Of a DNA stretch of 64,000 nucleotides, positions 43,824 to 51,185 are shown piece by piece. The notes below the pieces were generated by a model, which saw only the letters and a list, made by a program, of their open reading frames with translations, made no database searches and was not told where the DNA came from. Both the position numbers and the translations under genes were made by a program. Source of the DNA: Saccharibacillus kuerlensis DSM 22868 (lineage in GTDB: Bacteria > Bacillota > Bacilli > Paenibacillales > Paenibacillaceae); assembly GCF_000378145.1 (NCBI RefSeq), contig NZ_KB899278.1, forward strand, positions 62,001-126,000, read 5' to 3'. Every line of letters begins with the position of its first letter. Position 1 is the first letter of the stretch.

Positions 43824-43868
43824 AAACGGTCGGTCTTCCTCACGGAAGAACCGGCCGTTTTATTTATT
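43824..43868 (+). terminator. Terminator of hxlAB
   Basis: AACGGTCGGTCTTCC and its near-complement GGAAGAACCGGCCGTT around TCAC, then TTATTTATTTT. Confidence 0.85.
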
Positions 43869-44005
43869 TTCTTCAAAAAATGAAATTTTATTAGCTTTAT
43901 TTTTCTCACTTGGCTTATACTGCGGTTATGGGAATTGATTTAAGTTTACTTTTTAAGTAGGTATTTCCCTAAAACAATTATGAAAAGGCAAAAGGAGCAG
44001 GCTTC

Positions 44006-44728
44006 ATGTTCAATGACAACGTTTCGGATGCAATCCGTTACAAGACACTTTCCTTATTTGCCGAACATTTCGGCGTCTCCCCGGCACGGGTCAGCGTAAC
44101 GCTTGATGACAGCTGTGTGATTATATACGCGCAGCGTTTTCTTCAGCCCGTCGTCGAATCAATGATTCTTGAAGAATCGCATGGTGCGCTGCAGTCTATT
44201 CGCGAGCTAATGGTCGGCTACCTGCTGCCCGAACTGAACATTTTTGTCAATCAGGATTGCGGAATTCCGGTAGAAGCGCAGGCTTACGACTGGAACGACG
44301 ATGACCTCTCCTGCTTGATCTTTATGATGTTAAGCGACCCCCTCTGTCTGCAGGAAAACAAACCCTACCCCGATCAAAATAAAATTCATCGTCACATTGC
44401 CGCCTTAACTTATGATGTCCAAAAATTCCCTCAAAAAATTTATTCGTTCTGGGTAGACCAGCGCATACTTGTCATTATTCGTGATGGAACACTGATTGAA
44501 GTGGAAAAAGCTTTGATCGAAGACGGTCACTGCGAACTGTTAAGACAGTCCAAACGTCGCGTGGAAAAATTCAGGTTCATCGAAGACCCTCCTTTCGGCG
44601 GAACGGCGATTCGCAATCTGAAGAGCGTGTATATGGATTGGATGTTCCCTCATGATCGCAGTGTGCTTGTCTACGTATTCGACACCCCTCAAGCTTGTGC
44701 TGCACTACCGCAAAAACCACCTTTATAA
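44006..44728 (+). CDS. Protein with two DUF2294-like domains
   Basis: 240-residue cytoplasmic protein. Two halves appear related to the DUF2294 family (usually ~110-120 residues): residues 1-115 with FAEHFGVSPARVSVTLDDS and FVNQDCGIPVEAQAYDW, and residues 125-235 with FPQKIYSFWVDQRILVIIRDG, RFIEDPPFGGTAIRNL and VLVYVFD. Family function is unknown. AAAGGAG stands 8 nt before ATG. No co-transcribed partner; a pyrimidine-rich repeat region follows directly. The domain assignment is from pattern memory and needs a profile check. Confidence 0.6.
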   Translation: MFNDNVSDAIRYKTLSLFAEHFGVSPARVSVTLDDSCVIIYAQRFLQPVVESMILEESHGALQSIRELMVGYLLPELNIFVNQDCGIPVEAQAYDWNDDDLSCLIFMMLSDPLCLQENKPYPDQNKIHRHIAALTYDVQKFPQKIYSFWVDQRILVIIRDGTLIEVEKALIEDGHCELLRQSKRRVEKFRFIEDPPFGGTAIRNLKSVYMDWMFPHDRSVLVYVFDTPQACAALPQKPPL

Positions 44729-44770
44729 GACTATACTTATTTCTATCTCTTCCCTGTATTTTTCTACCCA

Positions 44771-44824
44771 TTCTACTTATTCTATTTGTTCTATTTGTTC
44801 TATTTGTTCTATTTGTTCTACCTT
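44771..44824 (+). repeat. 9-bp tandem repeat (TTCTATTTG)
   Basis: About six units: a diverged TTCTACTTA, four exact TTCTATTTG, and TTCTACCTT. Around it (44740-44890) the words CTATCTC and CTGTATTTT recur. The whole 44729-44990 stretch is pyrimidine-rich with no credible gene; the frame reading repeated SIC has no ribosome site. Confidence 0.8.
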
Positions 44825-44995
44825 TCTATCTCTGTATTTTCTTACGCCTCTTACTTCTATGTACCTTGCCACCTCTATCTCCCTGTATTTTTGTATTCTT
44901 TTATCCTGTAAAAATGCGCTGTTAAACTGTGATGATGAATAATCGTTTCAGCTGCACACACTGGTCGGACGTGTAAGATTTAGCCAATTTCGCAT

Positions 44996-45034
44996 AAAAA
45001 AGAACCGGTGTTTTTCTTCCGGTTCTTTTTTGCA
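44996..45034. terminator. Bidirectional terminator
   Basis: AAAAGAACCGG and CCGGTTCTTTT with A/T tracts at both sides; serves the wHTH gene at 45100 and possibly the DUF2294 gene. Confidence 0.85.
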
Positions 45035-45099
45035 AAGGCTGCAAAACAGTCCATTGATTGCCGGCTGCCGTTCCGTCTTTTGGTTCCTCCTACGATTCA

Positions 45100-45369
45100 T
45101 TACTCATTTTCTCCGGTCATTTCAATCCGGTCGATGCCTTGAACAGTAATCGAAACCTCGAAGTTTCCGCCTTCGACAGGATTCATACGTATCAGACCTT
45201 TTTCGGCCAGGTAGCGATAAGCCAACTTTTTCTCCGGCTCTCCGTCAATCTCTTCTGCCGTTATGACGATAGGTTCTCCTTCAAGAGCGAACCAGCTATC
45301 GTAGAGTCTTCCCAGCACCTCACGCCGATGTCCGCGCCGACGGTTGAATTGTCCCATGCGTTCCACCAA
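45100..45369 (-). CDS. Small winged-helix-like hypothetical protein
   Basis: 89 residues, not assigned to a named family. AYRYLAEKGLIRMNPVEGG followed by FEVSITVQGIDRIE is the typical helix-wing-strand end of small winged-helix proteins, where the last phrase is often ITxxGIdxIE. It could bind DNA or act as a protein adaptor. AAGGAGG is 8 nt before the TTG at 45369; GTG directly after it or ATG 45357 are alternative starts. Single gene before the terminator at 44996. Confidence 0.6.
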   Translation of the reverse strand: MVERMGQFNRRRGHRREVLGRLYDSWFALEGEPIVITAEEIDGEPEKKLAYRYLAEKGLIRMNPVEGGNFEVSITVQGIDRIEMTGENE

Positions 45370-45531
45370 AGACCTCTCCTCCTTCGCATATGGATCGTGG
45401 GGCTCTTCGCTTACGCTCCCAACGAAAGGCCCTCACTCTCTATTACACGAATGTCAAAGGATTCTCCCACTGACATCGGACAAAAGCGGCTAAATGAGCG
45501 CTTGATTGGCGGTCCTCGCATAACTTGACAA
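45370..45531. other. Intergenic sequence, inverted repeat near its end
   Basis: No gene seen. CGCTTGATTG (about 45499-45508) and CAATCAAGCG (about 45529-45538) are complementary and flank the stop of the gene remnant at 45532, perhaps the relic of its terminator. Confidence 0.4.
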
Positions 45532-45660
45532 TCAAGCGTCTAGTTTCGCCAGCAGCTCGTTCAGCTTCTCGTCGCTGTTCGGCTGAGCGGCGAAGCCATC
45601 GACGCTCTCAACGGCAGGTAACGGCCGACCGCTTCCATCATGTCCGAACTGCCATCTTCC
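45532..45660 (-). pseudogene. C-terminal remnant of a glycosidase-like gene (GH3 type?)
   Basis: Read on the minus strand, EDGSSDMMEAVGRYLPLRA is followed, after a one-base frame change, by VDGFAAQPNSDEKLNELLAK and LDA before TGA. The MMEA..YLPLR..LLAKL pattern resembles the extreme C-terminus of GH3 beta-glucosidases. Upstream of 45660 the sequence turns abruptly AT-rich, so only ~43 codons survive, with a frameshift. The identification is tentative; the broken frame is direct. Confidence 0.45.
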
Positions 45661-45787
45661 TTTTTTAAATGTAAAGAGTTCACAAAATCGATTCTATGAA
45701 AAACTTACCTTTTTTTCATATCATGGAGATAGAATCTAAAATGGAAAAAAGCAGATTCCAAAAATAAAGGAAATTCTACAAAAGTGC

Positions 45788-45817
45788 TTGCTATACCTCT
45801 GTGCCCTATGGTATGAT
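45788..45817 (+). promoter_or_regulatory. Promoter of tRNA-Val
   Basis: TTGCTA at 45788, 18-bp spacer, TATGAT at 45812, about 43 nt upstream of the tRNA. Confidence 0.6.
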
Positions 45818-45860
45818 CTTTCTTGTCGAAAAGAAATGGAAACATTGAAGACATTCATGA

Positions 45861-45932
45861 AGGACGGTAGCTCAGCGGGAGAGCACTATCTTGACAGGGT
45901 AGGGGTCATGGGTTCGATCCCCATCCGTCCTA
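45861..45932 (+). tRNA. tRNA-Val (anticodon GAC)
   Basis: A 72-nt cloverleaf: acceptor AGGACGG/CCGTCCT, D-arm GCTC/GAGC, anticodon stem CTATC/GGTAG with loop TTGACAG giving anticodon GAC (Val, codons GUC/GUU), 5-nt variable loop, T-arm ATGGG/CCCAT with TTCGATC, discriminator A. CCA is not encoded. The first pair is A-U. It stands alone with promoter and terminator rather than in a tRNA cluster. Confidence 0.92.
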
Positions 45933-45935
45933 TAC

Positions 45936-45972
45936 TGAAAAGCCTCTTGTATATCAAGGGGCTTTTTGCTGT
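45936..45972 (+). terminator. Terminator of tRNA-Val
   Basis: AAAAGCCTCTTG and CAAGGGGCTTTTT around TATAT. Confidence 0.88.
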
Positions 45973-46048
45973 CTGAACATAATCAAGTTTATTGAACGCA
46001 ATCAAATCAAGAGAAGCCGAATATCAAATGTCCAGCTTCTTTTCTAGT

Positions 46049-46558
46049 CTATTCAGTAACCAGTGCAGCTTTATTGGCATTATCCCACTCTACGGTCGCA
46101 CCTGCTGCCTCTACTGCATTCCTCAAGCTTACAAAGATACGATTACTCTCTGTCTCAATAAACGGAACATGACGCATGGGTAAAGTCTTTTCCCCATTTA
46201 CTTCACCAACAAAACTTTTCAAAGAATACTTCAATTTAAGTCCAGATTTCGAGGCAGTAAGAGCTAAGTTATCTTTATCAAAAGCAAATTCCATTCCTAA
46301 CTGTTCAAAAAGATCTTTGGCAGGCACCATTAGGCTTTGGTTCACGATAACCAGTCTGGGTATAGTGGTTAACGTCTCTCCATTCCACTTCAAACTTCCT
46401 TTTGCAGAATTTGTATACGGATTTTCTATAACGTATGGAGGCTCCACAAGACCAACCGGTGGTTCCGGATAAGAACTATCCGATGCAGCACTCGCTTGTG
46501 TACTCAAACTAATCGCAGCACCTGCTACTATTAAGAACGAGAAAATCTTTTTTTGCAA
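46049..46558 (-). CDS. Secreted protein with copper-amine-oxidase-N domain
   Basis: 169-residue exported protein with a signal peptide ending near TQASA-ASD. A Pro-rich neck (YPEPPVGLVEPPYVIENPY) precedes a stalk-type domain: LKWNGETLTTIPRLVIVNQS, LMVPAKDLFEQLGMEFAFDK and a final SLRNAVEAAGATVEWDNAN. This is the copper amine oxidase N-terminal fold used as a surface or wall module; no catalytic part follows. Start is TTG at 46558, with a full AAAGGAGG 7 nt upstream. Transcribed toward the tRNA; base composition is more AT-rich than most neighbours. Confidence 0.75.
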   Translation of the reverse strand: MQKKIFSFLIVAGAAISLSTQASAASDSSYPEPPVGLVEPPYVIENPYTNSAKGSLKWNGETLTTIPRLVIVNQSLMVPAKDLFEQLGMEFAFDKDNLALTASKSGLKLKYSLKSFVGEVNGEKTLPMRHVPFIETESNRIFVSLRNAVEAAGATVEWDNANKAALVTE

Positions 46559-46682
46559 ATTTGTACCTCCTTTAATTCTTGCTGTAGAGCACTAAAAGAG
46601 CGGCTTGGAACATTATTTCCGTCCGGCTTTATGCTGCTATATACTGCTATATTTTTGCCTGCTAAAGGATGCTCCGATTCAA

Positions 46683-46844
46683 TCAATCTGCGAGAAGAAA
46701 AATAGCGCTAAAGATGCCGCTGCTGGCCGCATACTAAAGACTTTTTACTTCTTTATCCGAATTTGTTTGAAGCCATTGATTGATTTCACGCTCAAGCTCA
46801 TGAGAGTTCATATTCGCAAAAATCTTTACTGAAAATTTTTCCAT
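46683..46844 (-). pseudogene. Small Cse60-like gene split by an in-frame TAG
   Basis: From ATG 46844, with GGGAGGGG 7 nt upstream, the frame reads MEKFSVKIFANMNSHELERE and INQWLQTNSDKEVKSL, meets TAG at 46734-46736, and continues in the same frame YAASSGIFSAIFLLAD to TGA at 46683. The complete 53-residue pattern (VKIF..LE..IN.WL..EVKSL.YA..FSAI.L) resembles small sporulation proteins of the Cse60/DUF2758 type. Either a nonsense-mutated gene, a functional 36-residue product, or a readthrough gene. Family link is tentative. Confidence 0.5.
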
Positions 46845-46947
46845 GAGTTCTCCCCTCCCTTGTTGTTTTACTTCTATAAGCTATTTTCCGCTTTAACATT
46901 CAAAGTTTTCAACTCACTTTCTTTTAAACTTCCTTCCTTACACATCT

Positions 46948-46981
46948 ATAAAAAACCACCGTTGCCGGTGGTTTTTGTTTT
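46948..46981 (-). terminator. Terminator of the 70-aa gene
   Basis: AAAACCACC and GGTGGTTTT around a 6-nt loop, T-tract on the minus strand. Confidence 0.8.
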
Positions 46982-47005
46982 GTTCGAATTCTTGGGAGAT
47001 CTCTT

Positions 47006-47218
47006 CTATTCGTCTTCTTCTTCGCCGTCTTCTTGAATGTCATAGAACCAGAAATACTTGATAGTAGACGTGTTGATGGTGTTGCCGTCGATCTCGATCC
47101 ATGGGTTCGAAGTGATCTCTTCCGGCAGCCGTTCGAAATCCGCCTCGCTAACCTCAATTTCCAGCACTTCTCCGTCCGTAAAATGAATGGCCATAACTAC
47201 CGCTTGTTCCGTTTCCAT
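47006..47218 (-). CDS. Hypothetical acidic protein, 70 aa
   Basis: 70 residues, very acidic at both ends (QEDGEEEDE tail). A beta-rich core AIHFTDGEVLEIEVSEADFE, PWIEIDGNTINTSTIKYFWF suggests a small strand-helix-strand domain. AAAGGAGG lies 8 nt before the ATG, and a terminator follows the stop, so I regard it as a real gene. Not recognised as a named family, and no functional hint comes from the neighbours: the divergent unit is the small gene plus GH32 sucrase. Confidence 0.7.
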   Translation of the reverse strand: METEQAVVMAIHFTDGEVLEIEVSEADFERLPEEITSNPWIEIDGNTINTSTIKYFWFYDIQEDGEEEDE

Positions 47219-47447
47219 TCGGCACGCCTCCTTTAATCAATTTTCCCTGCTCTTCTTGTATTCTACACGTGTCGTGTTTCTCCTGTTTGCAGTTCTAATG
47301 TTTACAGAGGATAGACATATCTTTTATGTTTTTCACAGTAAACGTATACATTCAGATTGGGACAGGAAGAATCAATCTGGTAAAATGAAACTATATTCAA
47401 TCCCTATCTCACTCAATCACACCGTTTTAATTATAAGGAGGATATTC

Positions 47448-47768
47448 ATGCAGTTAAACCAATTGACCCGCCAAGGCGAAGAAATTCGCGATAAAGTTGC
47501 AAACAGCAGCGATTTCCGCAGTATTACGCTATGGCTGTCGAGTGCCTCCGTTTATCTCGAAACCCGGCATAAGAGTCTGAAGGAAACGGCTTCTTTTCTC
47601 GCGGAAAAGGACAGATTCAAAGCGCTTGTGCTGGAGAAAGATGAATACTCCCTGCTTCTGTTCGATTCGCTGCTGGGCACATTGAAGGCGATCGAAATGC
47701 TGGAAGATCTGCAGGCCGGAGAACGAAACGAATCGAGCCGGGGAACACGCAACTGGAACGATTTCTGA
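47448..47768 (+). CDS. Hypothetical helical protein upstream of GH32
   Basis: 106-residue soluble, mostly helical protein: QLNQLTRQGEEIRDKVANSS, SITLWLSSASVYLETRHKSL, LLFDSLLGTLKAIEMLEDLQ and a polar tail. Not recognised. The strong AAGGAGG 7 nt before ATG 47448 supports it, and the longer frame upstream is not used. The GH32 sucrase begins 28 nt after its stop with its own ribosome site, so they form an operon; a link to sucrose or fructan use is only positional. Confidence 0.7.
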   Translation: MQLNQLTRQGEEIRDKVANSSDFRSITLWLSSASVYLETRHKSLKETASFLAEKDRFKALVLEKDEYSLLLFDSLLGTLKAIEMLEDLQAGERNESSRGTRNWNDF

Positions 47769-47796
47769 GCGCCTAACATAAGGAGGACACTGAACA

Positions 47797-49506
47797 ATGA
47801 AATCGCCGCAGGACAAACACCGCAGTGCATTGGAACTCGCCGAAGCTTCACTTGACGAAGCACGGGAGCGGGTCGCCCGTAACCCTTGGAGGCTTCTCTA
47901 TCACGCCGCTGCCCCAGCTTATTGGATCAACGATCCTAACGGATTCTGCTTTTTCCGGGGTGAATATCATTTGTTCTATCAGCATCATCCATTCTCGCCC
48001 GAATGGGGACCGATGTACTGGGGGCATCTCAAAAGCCGCGATCTTGTGCACTGGGAACATCTGCCGATCGCGCTTGCGCCGTCCGAAGATTACGATATCG
48101 ACGGCTGCTTCTCCGGCAGTGCCGTTGTCAAAGACGATCAGCTCTGGCTGATGTATACCGGCAACCGCTGGACAGGTCCCGACCGGGAAAATGATCTGCT
48201 TCAGGTACAGGCACTAGCTGTCAGCGATGACGGCATTCATTTTGAAAAGTTTGTCGGCAATCCGGTCATCGACAAAGCGCCGGAAGGCGACATACATCCT
48301 TTTCATTTCCGCGATCCGAAGGTCTGGGTTCATGAAGGAAGTTATTACTGTGTATTGGGCTCGCGGACACAGGATCACCGGGGACAAGTGCTGCTGTATC
48401 GCTCCGAGAATCTGACCGATTGGACATTCGTCAGCGTTATGGCCGGAGGAAAAGAACCGGCGAATATTCTCGGTTACATGTGGGAATGCCCTGATCTGTT
48501 TTCTATTGGAGGCCGCGATATTCTGGCGTTCTCTCCACAGGGCGTTGCACCGCAGGGCGATCATCTGTACCGCAATCTGCATCAAGCCGGATATGTCCTC
48601 GGGCAATTGGACTACGGCACAGGTCTGCTGGAGCATGGCGAATTTGTGCCGCTGGATTACGGCTTTGATTACTATGCGCCGCAGACGATGGAAGACGACC
48701 GGGGACGGCGTATTCTGATCGCCTGGATGGCGATGTGGGAAAGCGAAATGCCCGAGCAGGCCAGCAGTTGGGCTGGGGCGATGACGCTGCCTCGCGTGCT
48801 GACGCTGGAGAACGGACAGGTACGCAGCCGTCCGGTTCCCGAACTTGAGGGGCTGCGCGGCGAAGAGGTTCGTTACGTCAACGAGCCGATTGATGGAGCA
48901 GCGATTGGCGAGTCCGCGGCCGGGATTGAAACGGCGGGAGCGAGTGAAGCCGCGATAGAGGGGACTGCCAGCGGAGCGGCGGCAGGAAGCAAAGCCGTGA
49001 CAGCGAGCGAAGCGGCGACTGCGAGCCAAGCGGCGGACGGCTCGGTTTCCGAAGAAACCGAGCCGAAGTTGAGCGGGACGCGCGCAGCCATTCGTTACGA
49101 ACGGGAATTTGCCGGCGTCTCCGGCGAGTGTCTCGAGCTGGAGGTCGAGCTCGACGGAGGCACGGCGTCGAGGTTCGGTATCGTGCTGCGGGCAGATACG
49201 GCCCGCGTCGAAGAAACGGTGCTGGCGTATGACCGGGCCGAGGAACGATTGATCCTCGACCGTGAGCGCTCCGGCGCCGGGCCCGGCGGTGTACGCCGGG
49301 CGCCCTTCTCGCTGCAGGAGGGCACGCTGCGGCTGCGGATTTTCCTCGACCGGTCGTCGGTCGAGGTGTTTGCCGGGGACGGCGAGCTGGCGATGACGGC
49401 CCGCATTTATCCCGGTGCCGAGTCAACGGGCATCCGATTCTTCGCGGACGGCGGCGAAGCGAAGCTGATCTCGCTGCGCTGCTGGTCGCTGGAGTCGGAG
49501 CGCTGA
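47797..49506 (+). CDS. GH32 sucrose-6-phosphate hydrolase / fructosidase
   Basis: 569-residue glycoside hydrolase family 32 enzyme without signal peptide, so it acts inside the cell on sucrose-6-phosphate, sucrose or small fructans. The five-bladed propeller has AYWINDPNGFC (nucleophile Asp), FSGSAVV, FHFRDPKVW and MWECPDLF (acid/base Glu). The C-terminal beta-sandwich carries RFGIVLRAD and FLDRSSVEVFAGDGE. Between them, residues about 365-430 form an Ala/Ser/Glu low-complexity insert not typical of the family. Close to SacA by organisation. Second gene of a two-gene operon. Confidence 0.9.
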   Translation: MKSPQDKHRSALELAEASLDEARERVARNPWRLLYHAAAPAYWINDPNGFCFFRGEYHLFYQHHPFSPEWGPMYWGHLKSRDLVHWEHLPIALAPSEDYDIDGCFSGSAVVKDDQLWLMYTGNRWTGPDRENDLLQVQALAVSDDGIHFEKFVGNPVIDKAPEGDIHPFHFRDPKVWVHEGSYYCVLGSRTQDHRGQVLLYRSENLTDWTFVSVMAGGKEPANILGYMWECPDLFSIGGRDILAFSPQGVAPQGDHLYRNLHQAGYVLGQLDYGTGLLEHGEFVPLDYGFDYYAPQTMEDDRGRRILIAWMAMWESEMPEQASSWAGAMTLPRVLTLENGQVRSRPVPELEGLRGEEVRYVNEPIDGAAIGESAAGIETAGASEAAIEGTASGAAAGSKAVTASEAATASQAADGSVSEETEPKLSGTRAAIRYEREFAGVSGECLELEVELDGGTASRFGIVLRADTARVEETVLAYDRAEERLILDRERSGAGPGGVRRAPFSLQEGTLRLRIFLDRSSVEVFAGDGELAMTARIYPGAESTGIRFFADGGEAKLISLRCWSLESER

Positions 49507-49589
49507 GCTGTCGATCGGTGAAAATTTCTAGCGGCACGACTCGCGCATGATGCGGACAGCGACATAGAGCAGTTCGAAAGGAACGCAAA

Positions 49590-49625
49590 AACACGGTACG
49601 CGCCGATCCGCGTGCCGTGTTTTTT
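49590..49625. terminator. Terminator of the GH32 operon
   Basis: AACACGGTACGCG and CGCGTGCCGTGTT around CCGATC, then TTTT. Confidence 0.88.
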
Positions 49626-49725
49626 GGCTGAACGTGTTTACAATAACCAGAGCTCCTTCTCTGCTGTCATACAAAGCCGGCGTTTTAACTTGTTGAAAGT
49701 TTTAGCGACGGCTGCAGCGTACGTG

Positions 49726-51054
49726 CTACTCGGTCCGAGACTGGGAAGCCAGCCATTCCATCAGCGTAACATGTTGTCCCTCGAGCTCTTTGGCAACTTC
49801 GTTATTGTATACATAGATCCAAGACCAGTGACCGTCATATTCGTACGGTGCTCTGCCTGACTTCTTGTAAAGACCGGAAGTATCGATCACGTTCTCGAAC
49901 AGGGACAGATGTACATCGGACGCTCCCGCTCTGATCAACCGGTTGTAGGTCGGTACGACATATTTATCGATAGGCACTACCGTATCTGTTTTTGCCGCAA
50001 TAAACCAGATCGGAAGATCTTTCATACGTTGAATATCGTTATCCGAAATCAAGCTGTCCAGCAGCGCTTCACAGGTTGGAAAGGCCGCTGCGAAATACTC
50101 CGGATAATCGCGAATCATCAGCATGGTCATGTATCCGCCGTTGGAGTCTCCTCCAATAAGTATCCGATCCGGATCGATATCCTTGTGATTGGCCGCATAA
50201 TCTTTGATTAATGCCATAAGCGCTTCTTGATACTTGGATGTGCCGTCTCCGAAGCCGGTCAGCCCGTCCATCCAGAAAGTTGGAGTCTGAGGAGCAAGCA
50301 CGTAAGCGCCGCCAAAATGGGACTGGATCTCTTCCGAGGCGAAATTGACCGCTTTATTACCGGAAATTGCGATAGTCGGATCGGTTCCACCTTCTCCTGC
50401 GCCGTGCAGCCAAACAATAAGCGGTTTCTTTTTATTATCCTGTGCGGGAGCATAGTCGGCATAAGTTAACTTCACTCCGTCATAGGTTGCTTCTCCCGTT
50501 CCGAAATCGTCCACCAGCTCTGTTGCTCCGCCCGCAAACGTATTGACGACCAGTCCCGAAACGCTTCCTGCCGGCGTCACGATATCTTTTTGCTGAATGA
50601 TAGTATAATCGCTTTTGTTCCAAGCGTTAAACCCGCTCGCCGGATCGTAATTCATCGGGGAACCCAATGTTGCGCCTGGACCGATCGGCATTTCCAGAAC
50701 CGCGTACTGCCCGGTTTGATTCGCTGGATTTCCGTTTTTATCCGCTACATAAGCCTTTTTGATTACACGGTATCCTTTTTCCAAGAAGGGATCCGTTAAG
50801 CGGCTGTCGCTCCGCTGGACATGAACAACAAAGGTATCCGCCGCTACGGAACCTGCCGGAATCGGTCTGCCCAAATCGACGATGATTTTGGTGATGGCAG
50901 GACCCCAGTCCTCGATTTTCGTAACGGTCTGGTAAGATGTGGGCTGCGTTTTGACTTCTTGAGCTTTGACTCCCGAAGCGAGCGAGAGCGAAGTGCCTAC
51001 AGCCAATGTGCATAACAATGCGACTTTCACACTTTTTCTGATCCCCTGTAACAT
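49726..51054 (-). CDS. Secreted alpha/beta hydrolase (esterase/peptidase-like)
   Basis: 442-residue exported serine hydrolase. Signal peptide with cleavage near GVKA-QE; an N-terminal beta domain (about 35-195); then an alpha/beta-hydrolase core with PLIVWLHGAGEGGTDP (oxyanion region), ILIGGDSNGGYMTM (nucleophile Ser in GDSNG), IPIWFIAAKTDTVVP-type segment (PIWFIAAKTDTVV, acid) and a late His in YDGHWSW. Similar two-domain proteins are annotated as prolyl-oligopeptidase-like or carbohydrate/polyester esterases; substrate unknown. GAGGAGG is 7 nt before ATG. The AraC gene lies just upstream on the same strand and may control it. Confidence 0.8.
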   Translation of the reverse strand: MLQGIRKSVKVALLCTLAVGTSLSLASGVKAQEVKTQPTSYQTVTKIEDWGPAITKIIVDLGRPIPAGSVAADTFVVHVQRSDSRLTDPFLEKGYRVIKKAYVADKNGNPANQTGQYAVLEMPIGPGATLGSPMNYDPASGFNAWNKSDYTIIQQKDIVTPAGSVSGLVVNTFAGGATELVDDFGTGEATYDGVKLTYADYAPAQDNKKKPLIVWLHGAGEGGTDPTIAISGNKAVNFASEEIQSHFGGAYVLAPQTPTFWMDGLTGFGDGTSKYQEALMALIKDYAANHKDIDPDRILIGGDSNGGYMTMLMIRDYPEYFAAAFPTCEALLDSLISDNDIQRMKDLPIWFIAAKTDTVVPIDKYVVPTYNRLIRAGASDVHLSLFENVIDTSGLYKKSGRAPYEYDGHWSWIYVYNNEVAKELEGQHVTLMEWLASQSRTE

Positions 51055-51185
51055 CTTTCATCCTCCTCATGGTTAAAGATCTGCTTTCCACCTTTATTGA
51101 AGCTGAAGCGTTTCAATTAAAGCGGTTACATTTATTTTAAGAAATATGCCTGACAAGTTCCTATCCTTTCTTAACTTGTTTAAGG

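Noticed and set aside
44652-44942. Open frame with repeated SIC residues over the 9-bp repeat
   Set aside because: Produced by the microsatellite; overlaps the DUF2294 gene end and lacks a ribosome site.
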